From positions 24,250,032 to 24,314,031 of the forward strand of contig NC_080582.1 of the NCBI RefSeq assembly GCF_029962835.1: 64,000 nt of DNA, read 5' to 3'. Below are positions 11,561 to 23,720 of the stretch, piece after piece. A program made the position numbers and the translations under genes. Position 1 is the first letter of the stretch; every line of letters starts with the position of its first letter. The stretch is from Magnolia sinica. Lineage: Eukaryota; Streptophyta; Magnoliopsida; Magnoliales; Magnoliaceae. The notes below the pieces were generated by a model that saw only the letters and a list, made by a program, of their open reading frames with translations, did no database searches and was not told where the DNA came from.

Positions 11561-13020
11561 CCCGATGATGACTGAGGGTCCTGAATCGACTCTTACTACA
11601 TGGCATAGAATCTACCCTAGGCGGGCAAAGGAAGCAATCCTGGCAACTGAGGGTCCACAACCTGCTAGGTGGCATAAAACCTGCCCTGGGCCCATGGGGG
11701 AGGTGCCTATCCCCTCTGCTGTGGTCGTTGCGGTGGCCTACCCTGTTGCCTCTGCTGCTGTGGAGTAGGCCTAGGAGGCTGATGCTGAGGTCGCTGCTGC
11801 TACTGATGCTGTGGTGGCCTCTGCTGCTGCTGCTGTGGTGGCCTCTGCTGCTGCTGCTGTGGATGGGGACACTCGTGCCTACGATGTCCCGTCTGCCCAC
11901 AATCGAAACAAACTCTAATGAATGGCCCAGAAGAAGATGAAGTTGGTTGCAAAGAAGAAGTCGCTGGCTGGGCTGCAGGCTGTCGAAACCCTGAACGGTC
12001 TCTACGCTGACAGTGCTGCTGCTGGTGGGAGCTACCGGAATGTGTCGTCTTCTTCCAATCTCCCCCTGATATTGGGATCTCTGATAAGTAGCCCAATCAT
12101 CCTCATACACTATGGCCCTTTGTACGACCTCAACAAAAGTAGTGAGAATATTCCTAACTACTCTATCTTGAGAGCGAGATGCAAGTTGCTCACAAAACGG
12201 CGAGCCTTTTGTCTCTCATCATCCACCAAGTAAGTCATAAAGTGGGGCAAAGCAACAAAGCAGGCCTCGTACTGTGCCACTATCATATCACCCTAGACTA
12301 ATGTCTTGAACTTTAAGGCTCTCTGCTCCTAAATGTCCTCAGGGAAGAACTTTTGGTCAAAACGATCCACGAAGTCCTTTCAGGTCCATAAAAAATCTAG
12401 CCCGACAGATCTGGAAACAAAAGTCCACCAGTGCTGGGCCTCGCCCTGAAGAAGAAAATTGGCTAGAGGAACTCACTGTTGTGACGTACATCGCATGGTG
12501 TCGAAGATCCTCTCCACCTCTGTATGCCATAACTCGGCCGCTGTGGGATCGGGCTCACCTTTGAAACGTGGGGGATCGTACTGACGAAAATCTTAATAAA
12601 GGGCACTCGCTCGTACCTGGTTCCTCTACTCCGGCGTCTCCTCTATTTGTCGACTCTGCCCTTAGGGGGCGGTGGTAACTACCTGGAGCATGTGCTGTAA
12701 CTGCTCGGTTCTATCTGGAATGGTAGGCACGGGAGGGGCTACACTGGCCTTAGGTGGAGGCATAGGAACTGCAGGAGTGGGAGTCTTGGGCACAGGTGCA
12801 GAAGGCTCCGACGGAGGAACAGGATCAACTCGGGGCGGAACAAGGACCTCCAGAATGTGGTCTGGACTAGGGTCTGCAACAGGTGGAATGGGATGAGCTC
12901 GGGTTGATGGAGTGGAATGAGAACCACGGCCACGTGCGCCATGGCCACGGGCACCTCGTCTAAGCAGCGTGATCTACACAAGAACAAATGTGATGGCCAC
13001 CTTGAGATTAGAATCCTCAA
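11561..13020 (-). pseudogene. Gypsy Gag with zinc knuckle and Gln-rich tract
   Basis: The N-terminal part (about 12660-12960) is Arg/Gly- and Pro-rich. The middle (12230-12600) gives the retrotransposon Gag core, with RFKGEPDPTAAELWHTEVER and GEAQHWWTF recognisable but with several stops. The C-terminal part (11800-12096) has the nucleocapsid knuckle CFDCGQTGHRRHEC followed by a Gln/Pro tract made by a repeated ~24-base CTG-rich unit at 11750-11865. Gag forms the particle and binds RNA. At least one frameshift lies near 12100, where two frames overlap. Confidence 0.82.
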
Positions 13021-13114
13021 GGGACTCGGATATTAGGGAAACAGAATTAAAGAGAGAACGCGCTTGAAGCAGATATGTAATGTTGTCCTAAGTTACTTCT
13101 GAGCTATTTTGTTA

Positions 13115-13127
13115 TGCTCAGATACCA
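13115..13127 (-). promoter_or_regulatory. Gypsy primer-binding site
   Basis: Minus-strand TGGTATCTGAGCA lies just inside the right LTR (13133), matching initiator tRNA-Met with one internal change. It marks the right LTR as the element's 5' LTR. Confidence 0.82.
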
Positions 13128-13132
13128 ACAAC

Positions 13133-16100
13133 TGTCATGCCCCAGACTCGGTGACTGGGCTTATAAGAATCCCGATTATCGATTTCGATGCCAACAGCCT
13201 CCGTAGTACCCCATTCTCGGCTCCTGGCACCCATTCACCAGGTTCCGATCCTGGGATCCTACAAGGAGGATTTCCATAACATAAATCTGATCCATAAAGA
13301 GCATACCCAAGATCATAATATCATAACCATAGAAAAATAACTACAGAAACAGCATTACAAAATCCATTAAGAATTTAAACTTTTACAAGATACAAGGCTC
13401 AAAGGAAAATACAAAGTCTATATAAAGGAAACTCCAAAAGGATCAACGGCACGCTCCAGCTCCTGCTCCGCTCTTTGGCCTAGGATCACCTGCACGCATC
13501 AATCATGCATAAGCTTATATAAAGCTTAGAGGGTAGTGTAAGTGTGTGCAGGACAGGTGTCATGATTGTAATATCAAAGTATGCAAAAAGATGCAGTAAG
13601 ACCATGAATACCACTAGCCGTCACAAGGCTAAGCAATGCAAGGCAGGAATACCATCTGCCAATCAAATGCTATGCAATGCGGGACTCTACAGGAAAGTGT
13701 CATATGCAATATGGAATGCGATCATGCTCATTCTCATATCAAGTCCACAAATCAGTATAGTTCCTCTCTAGGAAATCACCAGGTAAAATACACTACCTGC
13801 TGACTGCCGCTCTCCTACCCACCTGTGGACAGCCAATCACCAACAAGGCTTAATGGTAGCGGACCCATTTACGAGCTGGTCAAACTCAGCCTAACTGTTG
13901 CCCCCTCACTCAGGCGAGTAAGGCCACACCCCCTCCTAACTGACTATGATACAGTGGGAGACGCGACCTAATGGTAAAGGCACTGACGCTCCTGTTTTTC
14001 ACTTGGTCTCAGCATTGGAGCATCTCTCGGTACCATAAAGGTTATGGGACTTTCACCTAAGGACATCCTACGTGTGCTAAGTGCTCAAACAAACAATTTT
14101 GGTGTCCAAATTTGGTCATCCAAGATATACCTGTGGAGGCTATAGCCCTGATGAAACAAGGGCAAATATCAACGTGCTATGCAACGCCAGATTCATGAAT
14201 CACACCAATCAATCATGCATCCATTCCTTCGCATCCAACGCGCCAGGTAAGGGACAACTACATCACCCTGGGAGTCCCATGACAGCCTGCCCAATGGCAT
14301 AATACCATGACCAATCAACCATCTCAACCAAGCACACATATGATGCACATGGGAATGGGTCATGAAGATAACCAAGTATGCCATGCGGTGATGTTGTACT
14401 CTCTTCCTAACCAAGTAGGGTCTAGGTACTTAGACAGTTCCCATGGAGAGAAGGAACACAACCTCTAGTGGGGGCCCAAAAGCCTGGGGTAGCCCACGAG
14501 ACTAGATAGACAACGCCGTAGGCATAAATGATGTGAATGGGCCTAGCAAGAGTCTATGGTGGACATTTAACCACCCATAGATAAGAGTGGGTCTAACAAG
14601 AGGGCCTAGAGGGGTACACAAATGTGGATCTTCAACCACCATTTGTCCCAAGAAGGCAGCCCATCAAGGAAATCTAGTCAATACAAGGCCCATAGCCCAA
14701 GTACAACCATAAAGATAAAATGGACAGCTATACATACAATTGCATCACATGGGGGGCCTCAATAACATGACCCAAGGCCTACATACATAATCATGGGTCC
14801 ATAGGGCAATTTATGGCCCAACAACCTACAACAACATAGGCCCATAAGAGAGATTATGGCCGAAAAATAATGCCACCAAATCCATGCATTATGTTGGACT
14901 TAGTGGGTAGCCCATAAGCCCAAAAACATAGGTGAAGATCATATCCAAGTTGGGCCAAATGGGTCCTACAACATCAGCCTAAAAACTAGTTAATTAGATG
15001 GGCAATCAAGGGCCCAACCACATCTATATTTGAGCCCAAATAGCCCAGCATAATGGTGGAAACATCCCATATATATTACTAGGCCAAGCTTGGACGTCCC
15101 AGCCCATCTGGGCCTATAGGAAGTCCTAAAAATCTGGCCTACCAAGGCCCTCAAAAATCAACTCATAAGCGGGCCTCACAAGGCACTAATTAAGCCCAAA
15201 ATTTTTTTTAAGAATAAAGGCATGAAACATACACACAAGTCTCTCAATATGGTAGGCCTCACATCCTTTAAAATTCTAGCCACATATAATGTACTTTTAA
15301 GGCCTCTTGCTGAACTTTCAGCGCACCCAACTCCCTAGGCCTGCTGAAGTCTAGAAATTGGTAAAAATTAAGTGAATATTTATTCCCTGGTGGCTAGTCA
15401 TGTACACATGGGGCCCCACCAGACGGAGAGTGGATATACGTCACATAAATCAAGTGGGCCTGCAAGTCCAGCAGCAACCCAAAAGCCATGGGCGTCCCAA
15501 CACATGGGTGGACAGTCTAAGGCTTGGACCGTCCAGGCCATAATAAAGCTCAAGGTGGGCCCCAACATGGACATCCCACTAAGGGTGGGCCACGTCCAAG
15601 TGGGCCACACAAAATGGATGAATGGAAGGATGAAACACTATATCATAGTGGGCTCATATGAGGTGGGACTGCCAGCCCATGCTAGACGTCAACCACACCT
15701 AAGACGTCCAGCATGGCTGCTGTCCAGCCATGTTCCCAAAGAAATATGGTGGCCCCAGATACCCTTGATCACATAGAAGGGGTCCCAACAAAGTGGTCCA
15801 TAATGGAGATGAATTTGGGAGTCATACACAAGCCTAAATAATTTATACAAAAATGACAGCAAGGCATATCGAACAAATCTGCTGCTGTAAAAATGTTGCT
15901 GCCCCCAACTTTAGCACCTAATGGGGTGGTTCCAGGCTTGCCAAATCAAAGGGGAAATGGGTGGATTTCATGCACCCATATGTGGACAGCAAGTGGGGTC
16001 AACTAAGGTGGCCCACCTTCCCAAAAACTTGGCCAATACAAGCCCATTTCCAACATGCAAGACTGCTGGACAGTCCAGAAAATTCTGAACCGTCCAGCCC

Positions 16101-16535
16101 TCTTGGGCCCAGTTCATAGATCTGAATACATGGGTAGCGGTATGGGCTCCATCCTACATCAAGGTGGGGTCCACACCTCAAAGAATCCCAAAAGAAATCA
16201 AGGAGAAAAGCCTTGTAAACAGGCCTAAAATAATACCCAAAACCATGCATCAAATGGGCCTGAAATTTGGACAGCAACATATGCTATCCATTTTCGACCT
16301 ATAGAAAAATATTTAAAGGGATTAAATCTATGATAATACAAGTGGGGTCCACCTAGATGGACCACCAAAATTTCAGACACACTCCCTCCCAAAAATCTCC
16401 AAGAAAATCAAACCTTAAGGGCCATCCAACCCATGCAAGACAGGGTGGGCCTGGACGTCCCCAAAAATTTGGATGGTCTGGGATGTTTTTGATCACATTA
16501 GTGGGCCACCATCATCAGTAGCAAAAAGAAGGAAG

Positions 16536-16605
<70 letters not shown>

Positions 16606-17639
16606 AATGGCCATAGGGGAGGATTCTGATACTATGAATCCTCCACCAACACAATCCACACCTTACATCTTACATGCATGCTTGAGATCTTACAATCTAA
16701 GGAATTTGATGAGGTATGGATGCTATCCCCACCATGCATGCCATGGTCTAGATGACCAAATAACCATTAAATTAAAGAAATCCATCATGGTGGATCCATG
16801 GAGAATGGTTCACCATGGAAACGTGCATGCCTCACGTGGGTCTTTGGACTCACATCATGGAGCTATGTAGGACCTCCACCATTAATTGGTGGGTCCTACA
16901 TACTCCCAAATATGAAGGGAAGAACATGCAAGAAGAAGAAGGAAAGAAAGAGCTTCAATGCATCACCCACTTTCAAGATCTTCCTCCAACTTCAAGCCAC
17001 AAGCTCTAAAGCTCCAATGGAAGGGTTCTAGTGGTGGAGATGGGGTTTAGATGGTGGGATTGGGAGAGAGAAGGGGGAGAAGTTGCTGGAATAGGGGAGA
17101 AATGGTGGACATCCCACCTAGCATGGAAAGGAAGGAGAGGGAAATGAGAGAGAAGAGAGGAGAGAGGAGGGTTGTAGAAGAGCAATGATGAGTTTGGAAG
17201 AAAGAGCTAGCTTGGGAAGAGGAATGCATGGGATAGAGAGAATATCTCATGATTATTTTCTAGAAAAGAAAAACAATCATAACTAGGCTAGGTCATTATG
17301 GAGGGTAGCTTGCATAGAAGAAGGTGCAATAAGGTGAGGCCCACATGGGAAAATGTGTAAGGGACTAGTTGGGTCCCACATGTATGACTAATGACCCAAA
17401 ATGGTGCAAGCTACATCTTATGATGTACACATCAGATGGATGTACGAGACGCAGCATTGGAACCACAACGTCAATACGGTCGTAACGGTATAAGTTTCAG
17501 GTCGATCCGGGTCAGGTTAGCATGACGGGATTTAAGGATGACCGCAAACGCTATCTACAAGTCACAGGTCACCGGGATTTGACTGGTATGACCGTGGGAC
17601 CTAACAAAACAAAACGGATACTCAGGATAGGGTCTTACA
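13133..17639 (-). repeat. Gypsy 5' LTR (element sense), 4.5 kb
   Basis: Full-size LTR with intact TG and CA edges in the plus reading (TGTCATGCC to GGTCTTACA). It includes the ~630-base block missing from the left LTR and a (GA)n tract at 16541-16603. It is dense in GGCCCA/TGGGCC words. It should contain the element promoter, but no single TATA box stands out. Confidence 0.91.
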
Positions 17640-17782
17640 GTTTCTCTCTTGACTTGAGGAAGATTTATCAAAAATTTTTGTTATGAAAACAATGAGAGAA
17701 GGTCCCTCATTACAGGTAAAGAATTTAGAAGTTTAGTTAGCCTAAGAACAGCTTCGGTTGGCTCTAATGATAATGTTCCAAC
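17640..17782 (-). mobile_element. SIRE Copia LTR, segment 2 (copy A), with target duplications at both ends
   Basis: Starts with the second copy of GTTTC (17640-17644) and ends with CCAAC (17778-17782), the target duplication of the following solo LTR. The copy B counterpart is 45987-46129. Confidence 0.85.
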
Positions 17783-18375
17783 TGTTGAGATGTGGAGCCA
17801 CATCTGGGGGCCGCTCGACCGGTCGAGTAGCCGACTCGACCAATCGTGCACTGGCTCGATTCAAAGTCAAGCGAGCATAGGTTTTTGCTTCCGCGGTACT
17901 CGACCGGTCGAGGCCCATGCTAGACCAGTCGAGGAGTCTGCTCGACCGATCGAGCAGCCTGCTTGACTTGTTGAGGTTACGCAGATTTATTTCCGGATTT
18001 GATGCGGACTGCGGATTTTTGAGTCAGTTTTCGCAAGGGTGCGAAAGGGAAGTTTCCTAAACTATAAATAGGTGTCCCTATGGCTTTTCTAGTGGATGAG
18101 AAATAATTATAAGGTGTGGGTAAAGAGTTTTCTATGTACTTCCAAGGGAGAATTAGTATATTGTCTTATAATCTTCATTTTTCTTCATAGTGGAAGTTTA
18201 CATCTGTTGTTTTTTTTTTTACCCTTGTTGGGGTTTTTCCACATATATCTTGTCTTGTGGTTTGTTTGGAATACTTTAATTCTTTTTCTAGTTTATATTT
18301 CTTTCTGTTTATCGTTTGTGGGTAAGACCAGAGATTGGATCTTGGTTCACTGTGTTGTTGGCATGCTGCGCAACA
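17783..18375 (+). mobile_element. Solo LTR of Tork-like Copia (copy A)
   Basis: A 593-base LTR starting TGTTGAGATGTG and ending GCTGCGCAACA, flanked by perfect CCAAC duplications (17778-17782, 18376-18380). It is homologous to the two LTRs of the full element at 46130-51236. It carries repeated palindromes of the form CTCGACCGGTCGAG at 17812-17965 and a candidate TATA region at about 18064 (CTATAAATAG). The 109-residue hydrophobic frame inside it is not a gene. Confidence 0.95.
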
Positions 18376-18380
18376 CCAAC

Positions 18381-18946
18381 GACTATCAGATTTTACAGGA
18401 TAAAATAAATAAAAAATTCGACTGACCAAATGCAAGGTTCAGCTAGCCAAATACCAGTGAAATCTGAAAGTTCCATTGCTGGAAACTTGACCCGAGACAC
18501 CTTCAGGTTGGCTCAATGCGAAGTTGGGCCGACCAAACTTACAACAGATTTTCCATTTTATTGTTGTTGTAAACTTGACCTAGGCTAAGGTTGGGTTGAC
18601 TGAACTTAATTACACTAGCTGAACATAAAGTTGGGCTGGCCGAACTTTAGAGAATTTACATAGTAAATCTTACATTTTAAGCATATAAGGCCATGTTTAA
18701 AAAACACCTAACCTAAGGTCCTTTCTAAGGTCATTCTACCTAATGGTTGGCATACACATTGATCTTCATCTTTCACTTATAATCATGCCGAGTTTTCTAG
18801 TCTTGTGATGTTGAGCCAATCTTCATGAGGTGTCGTAGATGACTGAAGTGTACTTGAGATCTAACTAGTAAGTACTTAAGATCTAACCAACATTTTGTCT
18901 ACGAAATATGACAACTACATGTGTGCTTTAAATACAAGCACTTACA
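18381..18946 (-). mobile_element. SIRE Copia LTR, segment 3 (copy A); right edge tentative
   Basis: Continues the LTR after the solo insertion. It is rich in GGCCGAAC/GACCAAAC-like words at 18420-18650. The proposed edge ...AGCACTTACA at 18946 gives TG...CA ends with 3454 and a net LTR of about 1.5 kb, reasonable for SIRE elements. The element's other flank is outside the window, so the target duplication cannot be checked. Confidence 0.55.
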
Positions 18947-19683
18947 ATACCCTACTAAGAAGCATGTCTTTTTATCTACTTAATTCATGCACCCCAATCG
19001 TCTAAATCTCTCCATTAGTTGTGATCGCCATCCCTAGGCAATTCTCATAGCACCTAGGTTACAGATATTATTAGATGTCAAACATTATATGCCCATCAAG
19101 TATGAATTAAAACAAATCAATGGTTAAAGATGAAAGCTAATGGTTGAAAAATTTTAACAACTAATTGAAAACCTTAGAGGTGTCGGTCATCCTTTTAAAT
19201 ACTTGATGGATCATCCAAACATTAAGATTAACCACCTATTCATGTATTATTCATGTCCTGGAAAAGACTAAGTAGATCCCGTATTAGATTGTGTGTACTT
19301 CGAGGACCTTGGTGAAGAAACTTAGCTACACCCACTTTTGATGGCTATGCAAAAGCCTCATAAGGAAAGTCAAAGCATGATCAATCAAAGCATTTCCATC
19401 CACACATCCCTCATGCCGTGGGAATTTTGATGGAGCTAGTGTAGCCAAAAACCTATTCAAGTCTAGGCAAATGCAGTCTTGATACTTATATGCAATCCAT
19501 GCAAAATACAAGTCACCAAATACCTAATCTAAGGAACCATCCATAGCACACTTACACACTCATGTAAGGTAGTGAATGAGGCAAACTGCCACTAAGTTAA
19601 CCCCAATAGGTGGAGACTGTCCATCCTAATACCAAGCCACATCTCTTACCTGAGATGACTATCTAATGATAACACTAGTACGA

Positions 19684-19760
<77 letters not shown>

Positions 19761-21269
19761 ATGAGATCCATGGAACATAACTCTCCATTGGCTACTACCA
19801 AGCCATTGTGTCTAATCTCAAGTGCTCAGGAGCATTAGAGACAGTGCCTCTTAAACCCCCTTAAACATGTTCTATTAAGAATTAACTCAAAAGTAAAATG
19901 CATCATGTTAATGAATCAATATCTAATAACAATGATTTTCCAAGGAAGTATTTACACCTAATCATATTGTTAAATTAGATAGCTATAAAGCTGACATGTG
20001 GGAACACTGTTATATGAAAGATCACGATGAGATCCTTACATTTGAGATGATGGGCGGAAGGAAAATCATGGAGAACTAAGAAGGTCATCACCATGGGACA
20101 CATGTGCACAATCAAAATGATCAAAATGAGAAGTTGTCATATGGATGCATGACAAATTAAGAAAGGCCATAGTTTACGTAATGGCTTGCAAAAGTGTGCA
20201 CGATCGCATGGCTAGATGGCAGTGATTCTCTTTATCACACATGGTAGGATATAACTTGCTATGCACATTTGATGGCTGGATGATTATGTAAATATCTTGG
20301 GGCACGACTTTGAAGATAAAGTATAATCGGCCACGTCTATTCATTTAACTAATTGATTGGAATGAAAATCATGAGAAGTGATTCCTATGGCTATACGCTA
20401 GCACCCTCATGTATCTATATAAATAAAGCCAATAGAGAATAGTTCCAAGCCCATGCCAATCCAACATAACTCTACTCTACAGTGTAACACTTCATATCCC
20501 TCATCCCTCATGGATGCCCTTAGTTAAGTTTTGGTCTAACTCCCCAACTGCTAGCTAACTTTATCTTATCCCTCCACCCTATGTCAATAAAACACCACTA
20601 AACTACTAGGAAGATTGCTTAGTCTTGAATGGAAGGCTGTCGGGCTTTTTTCCATGTGCTAAATAATTATGTCCAATGCCTCATTGTGAAGCCTAATTCT
20701 CTCATCTAAAGTGACAAACAAATAGCTGAATCACAACCATCTTATCATGAGCTTGGCTCTCGCCAACATTTCAAACAATTTATCACTACACTGGTTTTCT
20801 CCTTACGTGCCTAGTCTCTCAACCATGTTTCGAACCGACCATCGAAAATCCACCCTTCATCGGCCATCTTACTATGAAGCTTGATTTCCATCAAGCAACA
20901 AACAAATGACCGTCTCACCACGAAGCTTGTCTTCATGTCAGGTAATGAACAAATGACCGCTTGGCGCCACGACTATTTCCCCATGAAGCCCGATTTCCTG
21001 CCAAGCCATGAACAAATTGTTTATTTTTCTTTTAAGCTAATTGTAAGTGTTATTTTTTAAACAAAAAAGGTGGGATATCGCCACTTTTAAATTTATTAGA
21101 AAAGGATTGCAAACAAAAATACATCAGAAAATTTCGGGCGGTCCCCACAAAAAAATAAAGGGGCCCACCTATCCTATAGTTGCACAAAACTCAACTAAAA
21201 GAAAACAGGAAAAGCCATTACCACCCTCTAAGCTCACGACCTACTCCTTTTGCGATTCACTACTCTAAC
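18947..21269. other. Non-coding block, copy A
   Basis: AT-rich, no recognisable gene. It is conserved in copy B (51785-54030). It includes an (AT)n tract at 19686-19757 and a 61-codon minus frame at 19326-19511 that is preserved in copy B with one residue change, but I recognise no family. A TATATAAATAAA segment near 20417 could belong to an unidentified element. Confidence 0.6.
19686..19757. repeat. (AT)n microsatellite, 72 bases
   Basis: Pure TA dinucleotide run. The copy B counterpart at about 52497-52520 has only about 24 bases. Confidence 0.97.
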
Positions 21270-21509
21270 GGAGCCTAGACTTGCATTATTCAAAACCATC
21301 GGGCCTCTCACATGCCTGGGAGTTCGTCCCGACTTTGATAAACACTATTGGGGTTGCCTCCGCTTCCCATCTTTGCTAGAGCATCCGCAACCGAATTAGA
21401 TTTACATAAAGCATGAGAAATTAAGACAAAAATCGCTCCACTCTTCTGATAGATTGAGCCCAATCAGCACTAAATATTCTAAGGGTTGCCCCTTGTAAAG
21501 AAGAGATTT
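21270..21509 (-). pseudogene. LINE RNase H remnant, C-terminal part (copy A)
   Basis: Minus-strand translation gives YQKSGAIFVLISHALCKSN directly followed by SVADALAKMGSGG, the C-terminal helix and last catalytic Asp of plant LINE-type RNase H. It is interrupted on its N-terminal side by the solo LTR at 21510; the rest of the domain continues at 23586. The target duplication GATTT (21505-21509) is part of it. A fragment of a dead non-LTR element. Confidence 0.72.
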
Positions 21510-23585
21510 TGTAAAAACCCTAAATTTTGGTGCATTAAAAAAATTAAAATAAATATTTAAAGATTTTATTTTTAAATAAAAAATAAAAATAAGTTAATAG
21601 TTGAATTGGTAGAGACATTCTTAGTTGAGAGAGAGGTTTAGGGATCGATTCTTGGAGTAGTAATAATAAAAAATTTTATCAAATGTCGAAAAAAAAAAAA
21701 TCAAATTCAAGATAAGGGAGGACGTGCTCATCCTATCATATCAAGAGAAGTTTCTTTAAAAATGGATATGGAGAGGTTTTTCCTTAATAGAAAAAAAAGG
21801 AAGCCATGGAGCAAAAGGAAGAAGAGATTCTAAGAAAGCTCGATCAGATAAGTTCTAATCGTTAAATCTTTTTAATTTTTTATTATGTTATTAATTTCTT
21901 CTTGATCTATATAATGGATGGTGTGGATCATCCACATGATCATTGTATAGGTGTGTAAAGACAATTTTATTAAAGTAATACTTTTATGATTTCAGATCTG
22001 GTTAGTAAAATTTTAAGAATAAATTGAATGGATGGAATCTGATTGTGTTAAGATAGATCTATACGGATCATATGATCATTAAGGACAAAATATATAAGGG
22101 CCGTAATTTTTAGATCATTCTGACCATCAGATGGGCCACATTAGTCAGATCTAGAAGTGTTTAATAAAAGAATCTTAGATTTTTGCGCAAGTGTTGGTAT
22201 TACTTGGCATAGAAGGTCGAGATGGGTCATTAATGTATATGTGGTTAGATCCATACCATTCATCCAATGTGTGGAGGTAAAATATGCTAAGATCTCAAGA
22301 ATCTGGATGATCCAATCATCCGGTGGGCCACCTCGATTAATTATTTGACATTGAATTTTAGGATCTTAAAAAGAAAATCTAAATTTTGATAATTAAATTT
22401 AATAAATATATAATTTTAATTATTTGATTATTTAATATTTGGCCACCTAGGATATATATCAAAGGTGGGCCCCACTATATAAAATAACCAGATGAATAAT
22501 AATGTTGTTGATATAACTGATAGGATCTCTGAATTCAAACTAACTCATTTACCTCGTGGATTCTACACTATCAGACTCAGGTGAGTAACCCAATTTGTCT
22601 CATAATTCATTAAAATTAAAATAAATTATTTGTGATTGTTTGATTGATTGATATATAGATTTAAGTATTTTGTTATGATAATTGTATGCTAAATTTATAT
22701 GTGAATATTCTAATCAAGACAACTATGCCAAACATGAAAAATATGCATTTACATATCATATATCATTCATTACATTTACATAATGTATGGTCGATCCTAG
22801 GGGCCTTCCTTGGAAGAAATGTCGATCCTTGTAGAGCGTTACCAGATGTGGGCTATGCCTAAGCCTACCAAAAGGTAGAAGCCTACTCAACGGGTGAATG
22901 CGGGTTGACGACCTCCAACCCAAGGAGATGGACGATCGCCCCATCTAATGCATTCATACATCATTTGCATCCATATCATTGTACATCCATTTTTATGTTA
23001 TTTTAATTGCTATGATTATGAACTATGTTGGGTTATTTCACTAAGCCTGGCTAGCTTACCTTTTTATTGATGGAAAAACCGTACAGAGGAGCCATTAGCA
23101 GATGATGTGGTGTAAGAACTGGAAGGATGCACCGTACCTGAACACGATCCATGTGAAACATGACCATACTTATCTGAAGATGAAGTGGCTGCATTAGACC
23201 ATTTCTGATTACTTGCTAGCATAGTTTGATTAATGTAAAATGTATGTCGGTATTGATTTTAAGATTTTAAGAAATTATTTAGATTTATTTTATTGAAATA
23301 ATGTTAGTATGGAATAAACATAATTGTAGTATGATGATATAATAAATGAATGATTTTTAAGGTTTATTTTATTTTAAGGGTTGTCAAGATTTATATATGC
23401 CTGATTGATTGGTGCTAAGTGTTATGTGTGTGTGATTGAGATTATGGTGGAATTTAGACTGAATATATTTATCATCTCTGATTAAACTGATTAAGGAATT
23501 AAATTAATACACTTTGTATACGAGTTACGAACTGAAACTCGAGTTTGAGGGTGCACACTCTGTACCCAGATTTCAGGGCGTGACA
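21510..23585 (+). mobile_element. Solo LTR, 2.1 kb (copy A), inserted in LINE RNase H
   Basis: Begins TGTAAAAACCCTAAA and ends GGGCGTGACA, with perfect five-base duplications GATTT at 21505-21509 and 23586-23590. The ends are those of Gypsy-type LTRs, but the body is unrelated to the giant LTR family here. It is AT-rich with no internal region. A 63-codon plus frame at 22157-22348 is not convincing. Confidence 0.93.
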
Positions 23586-23720
23586 GATTTCACCAACTAT
23601 GAGGCATGAATCTTTCTCAATTATAACATTTAATAACCCTAAATCCATGCAAATCTAGAGCCATCCACCATTGCCCGAGCTTCTGCCACCGAGATCAACA
23701 CCGAGCTGTAGAAGCTCGAT
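23586..23720 (-). pseudogene. LINE RNase H remnant, N-terminal part (copy A)
   Basis: The minus strand reads VAEARAMVDGSRFAWI, then after a frame slip LGLLNVIIEKDSCLIVGEI, running straight into the GATTT duplication. E-A-R-A and EKDS are the helix and second catalytic Asp of LINE RNase H. Removing the solo LTR and one target copy makes it continuous with 21270-21509. Confidence 0.7.

Larger units (their letters stand above)
4255..17639 (-). mobile_element. Full-length chromodomain Gypsy (Tekay/Del-like) with giant LTRs
   Basis: A 13.4-kb element in the minus orientation. LTRs occupy 4255-8085 and 13133-17639 and frame a ~5.0-kb internal region. In the element's own sense the LTR starts TGTAAGACCC and ends GCGTGACA. 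A five-base target duplication GTTTC flanks it (4250-4254, 17640-17644). Internal order is primer-binding site, gag, protease, reverse transcriptase, RNase H, integrase, chromodomain, polypurine tract. Integrase after RNase H plus a C-terminal chromodomain places it in the chromoviruses. Every domain has stops or frameshifts. In copy B the same insertion is reduced to a solo LTR. Confidence 0.92.

Noticed and set aside
15372..15776. 134-codon plus frame in the Gypsy right LTR
   Set aside because: Lies within non-coding LTR. The equivalent LTR in copy B has a shifted, different-length frame, so it is not conserved as protein.
16798..17031. 77-codon frame recurring at 7245-7478, 16798-17031 and 45145-45378
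   Set aside because: Recurs because the LTR recurs; no domain, no conserved start context, and it overlaps other open frames. Kept as LTR sequence.
18096..18425. 109-codon hydrophobic frame resembling a membrane protein
   Set aside because: It is the T-rich part of a Copia solo LTR crossing its edge at 18375; the related LTRs at 46130 and 50668 do not keep the full frame.
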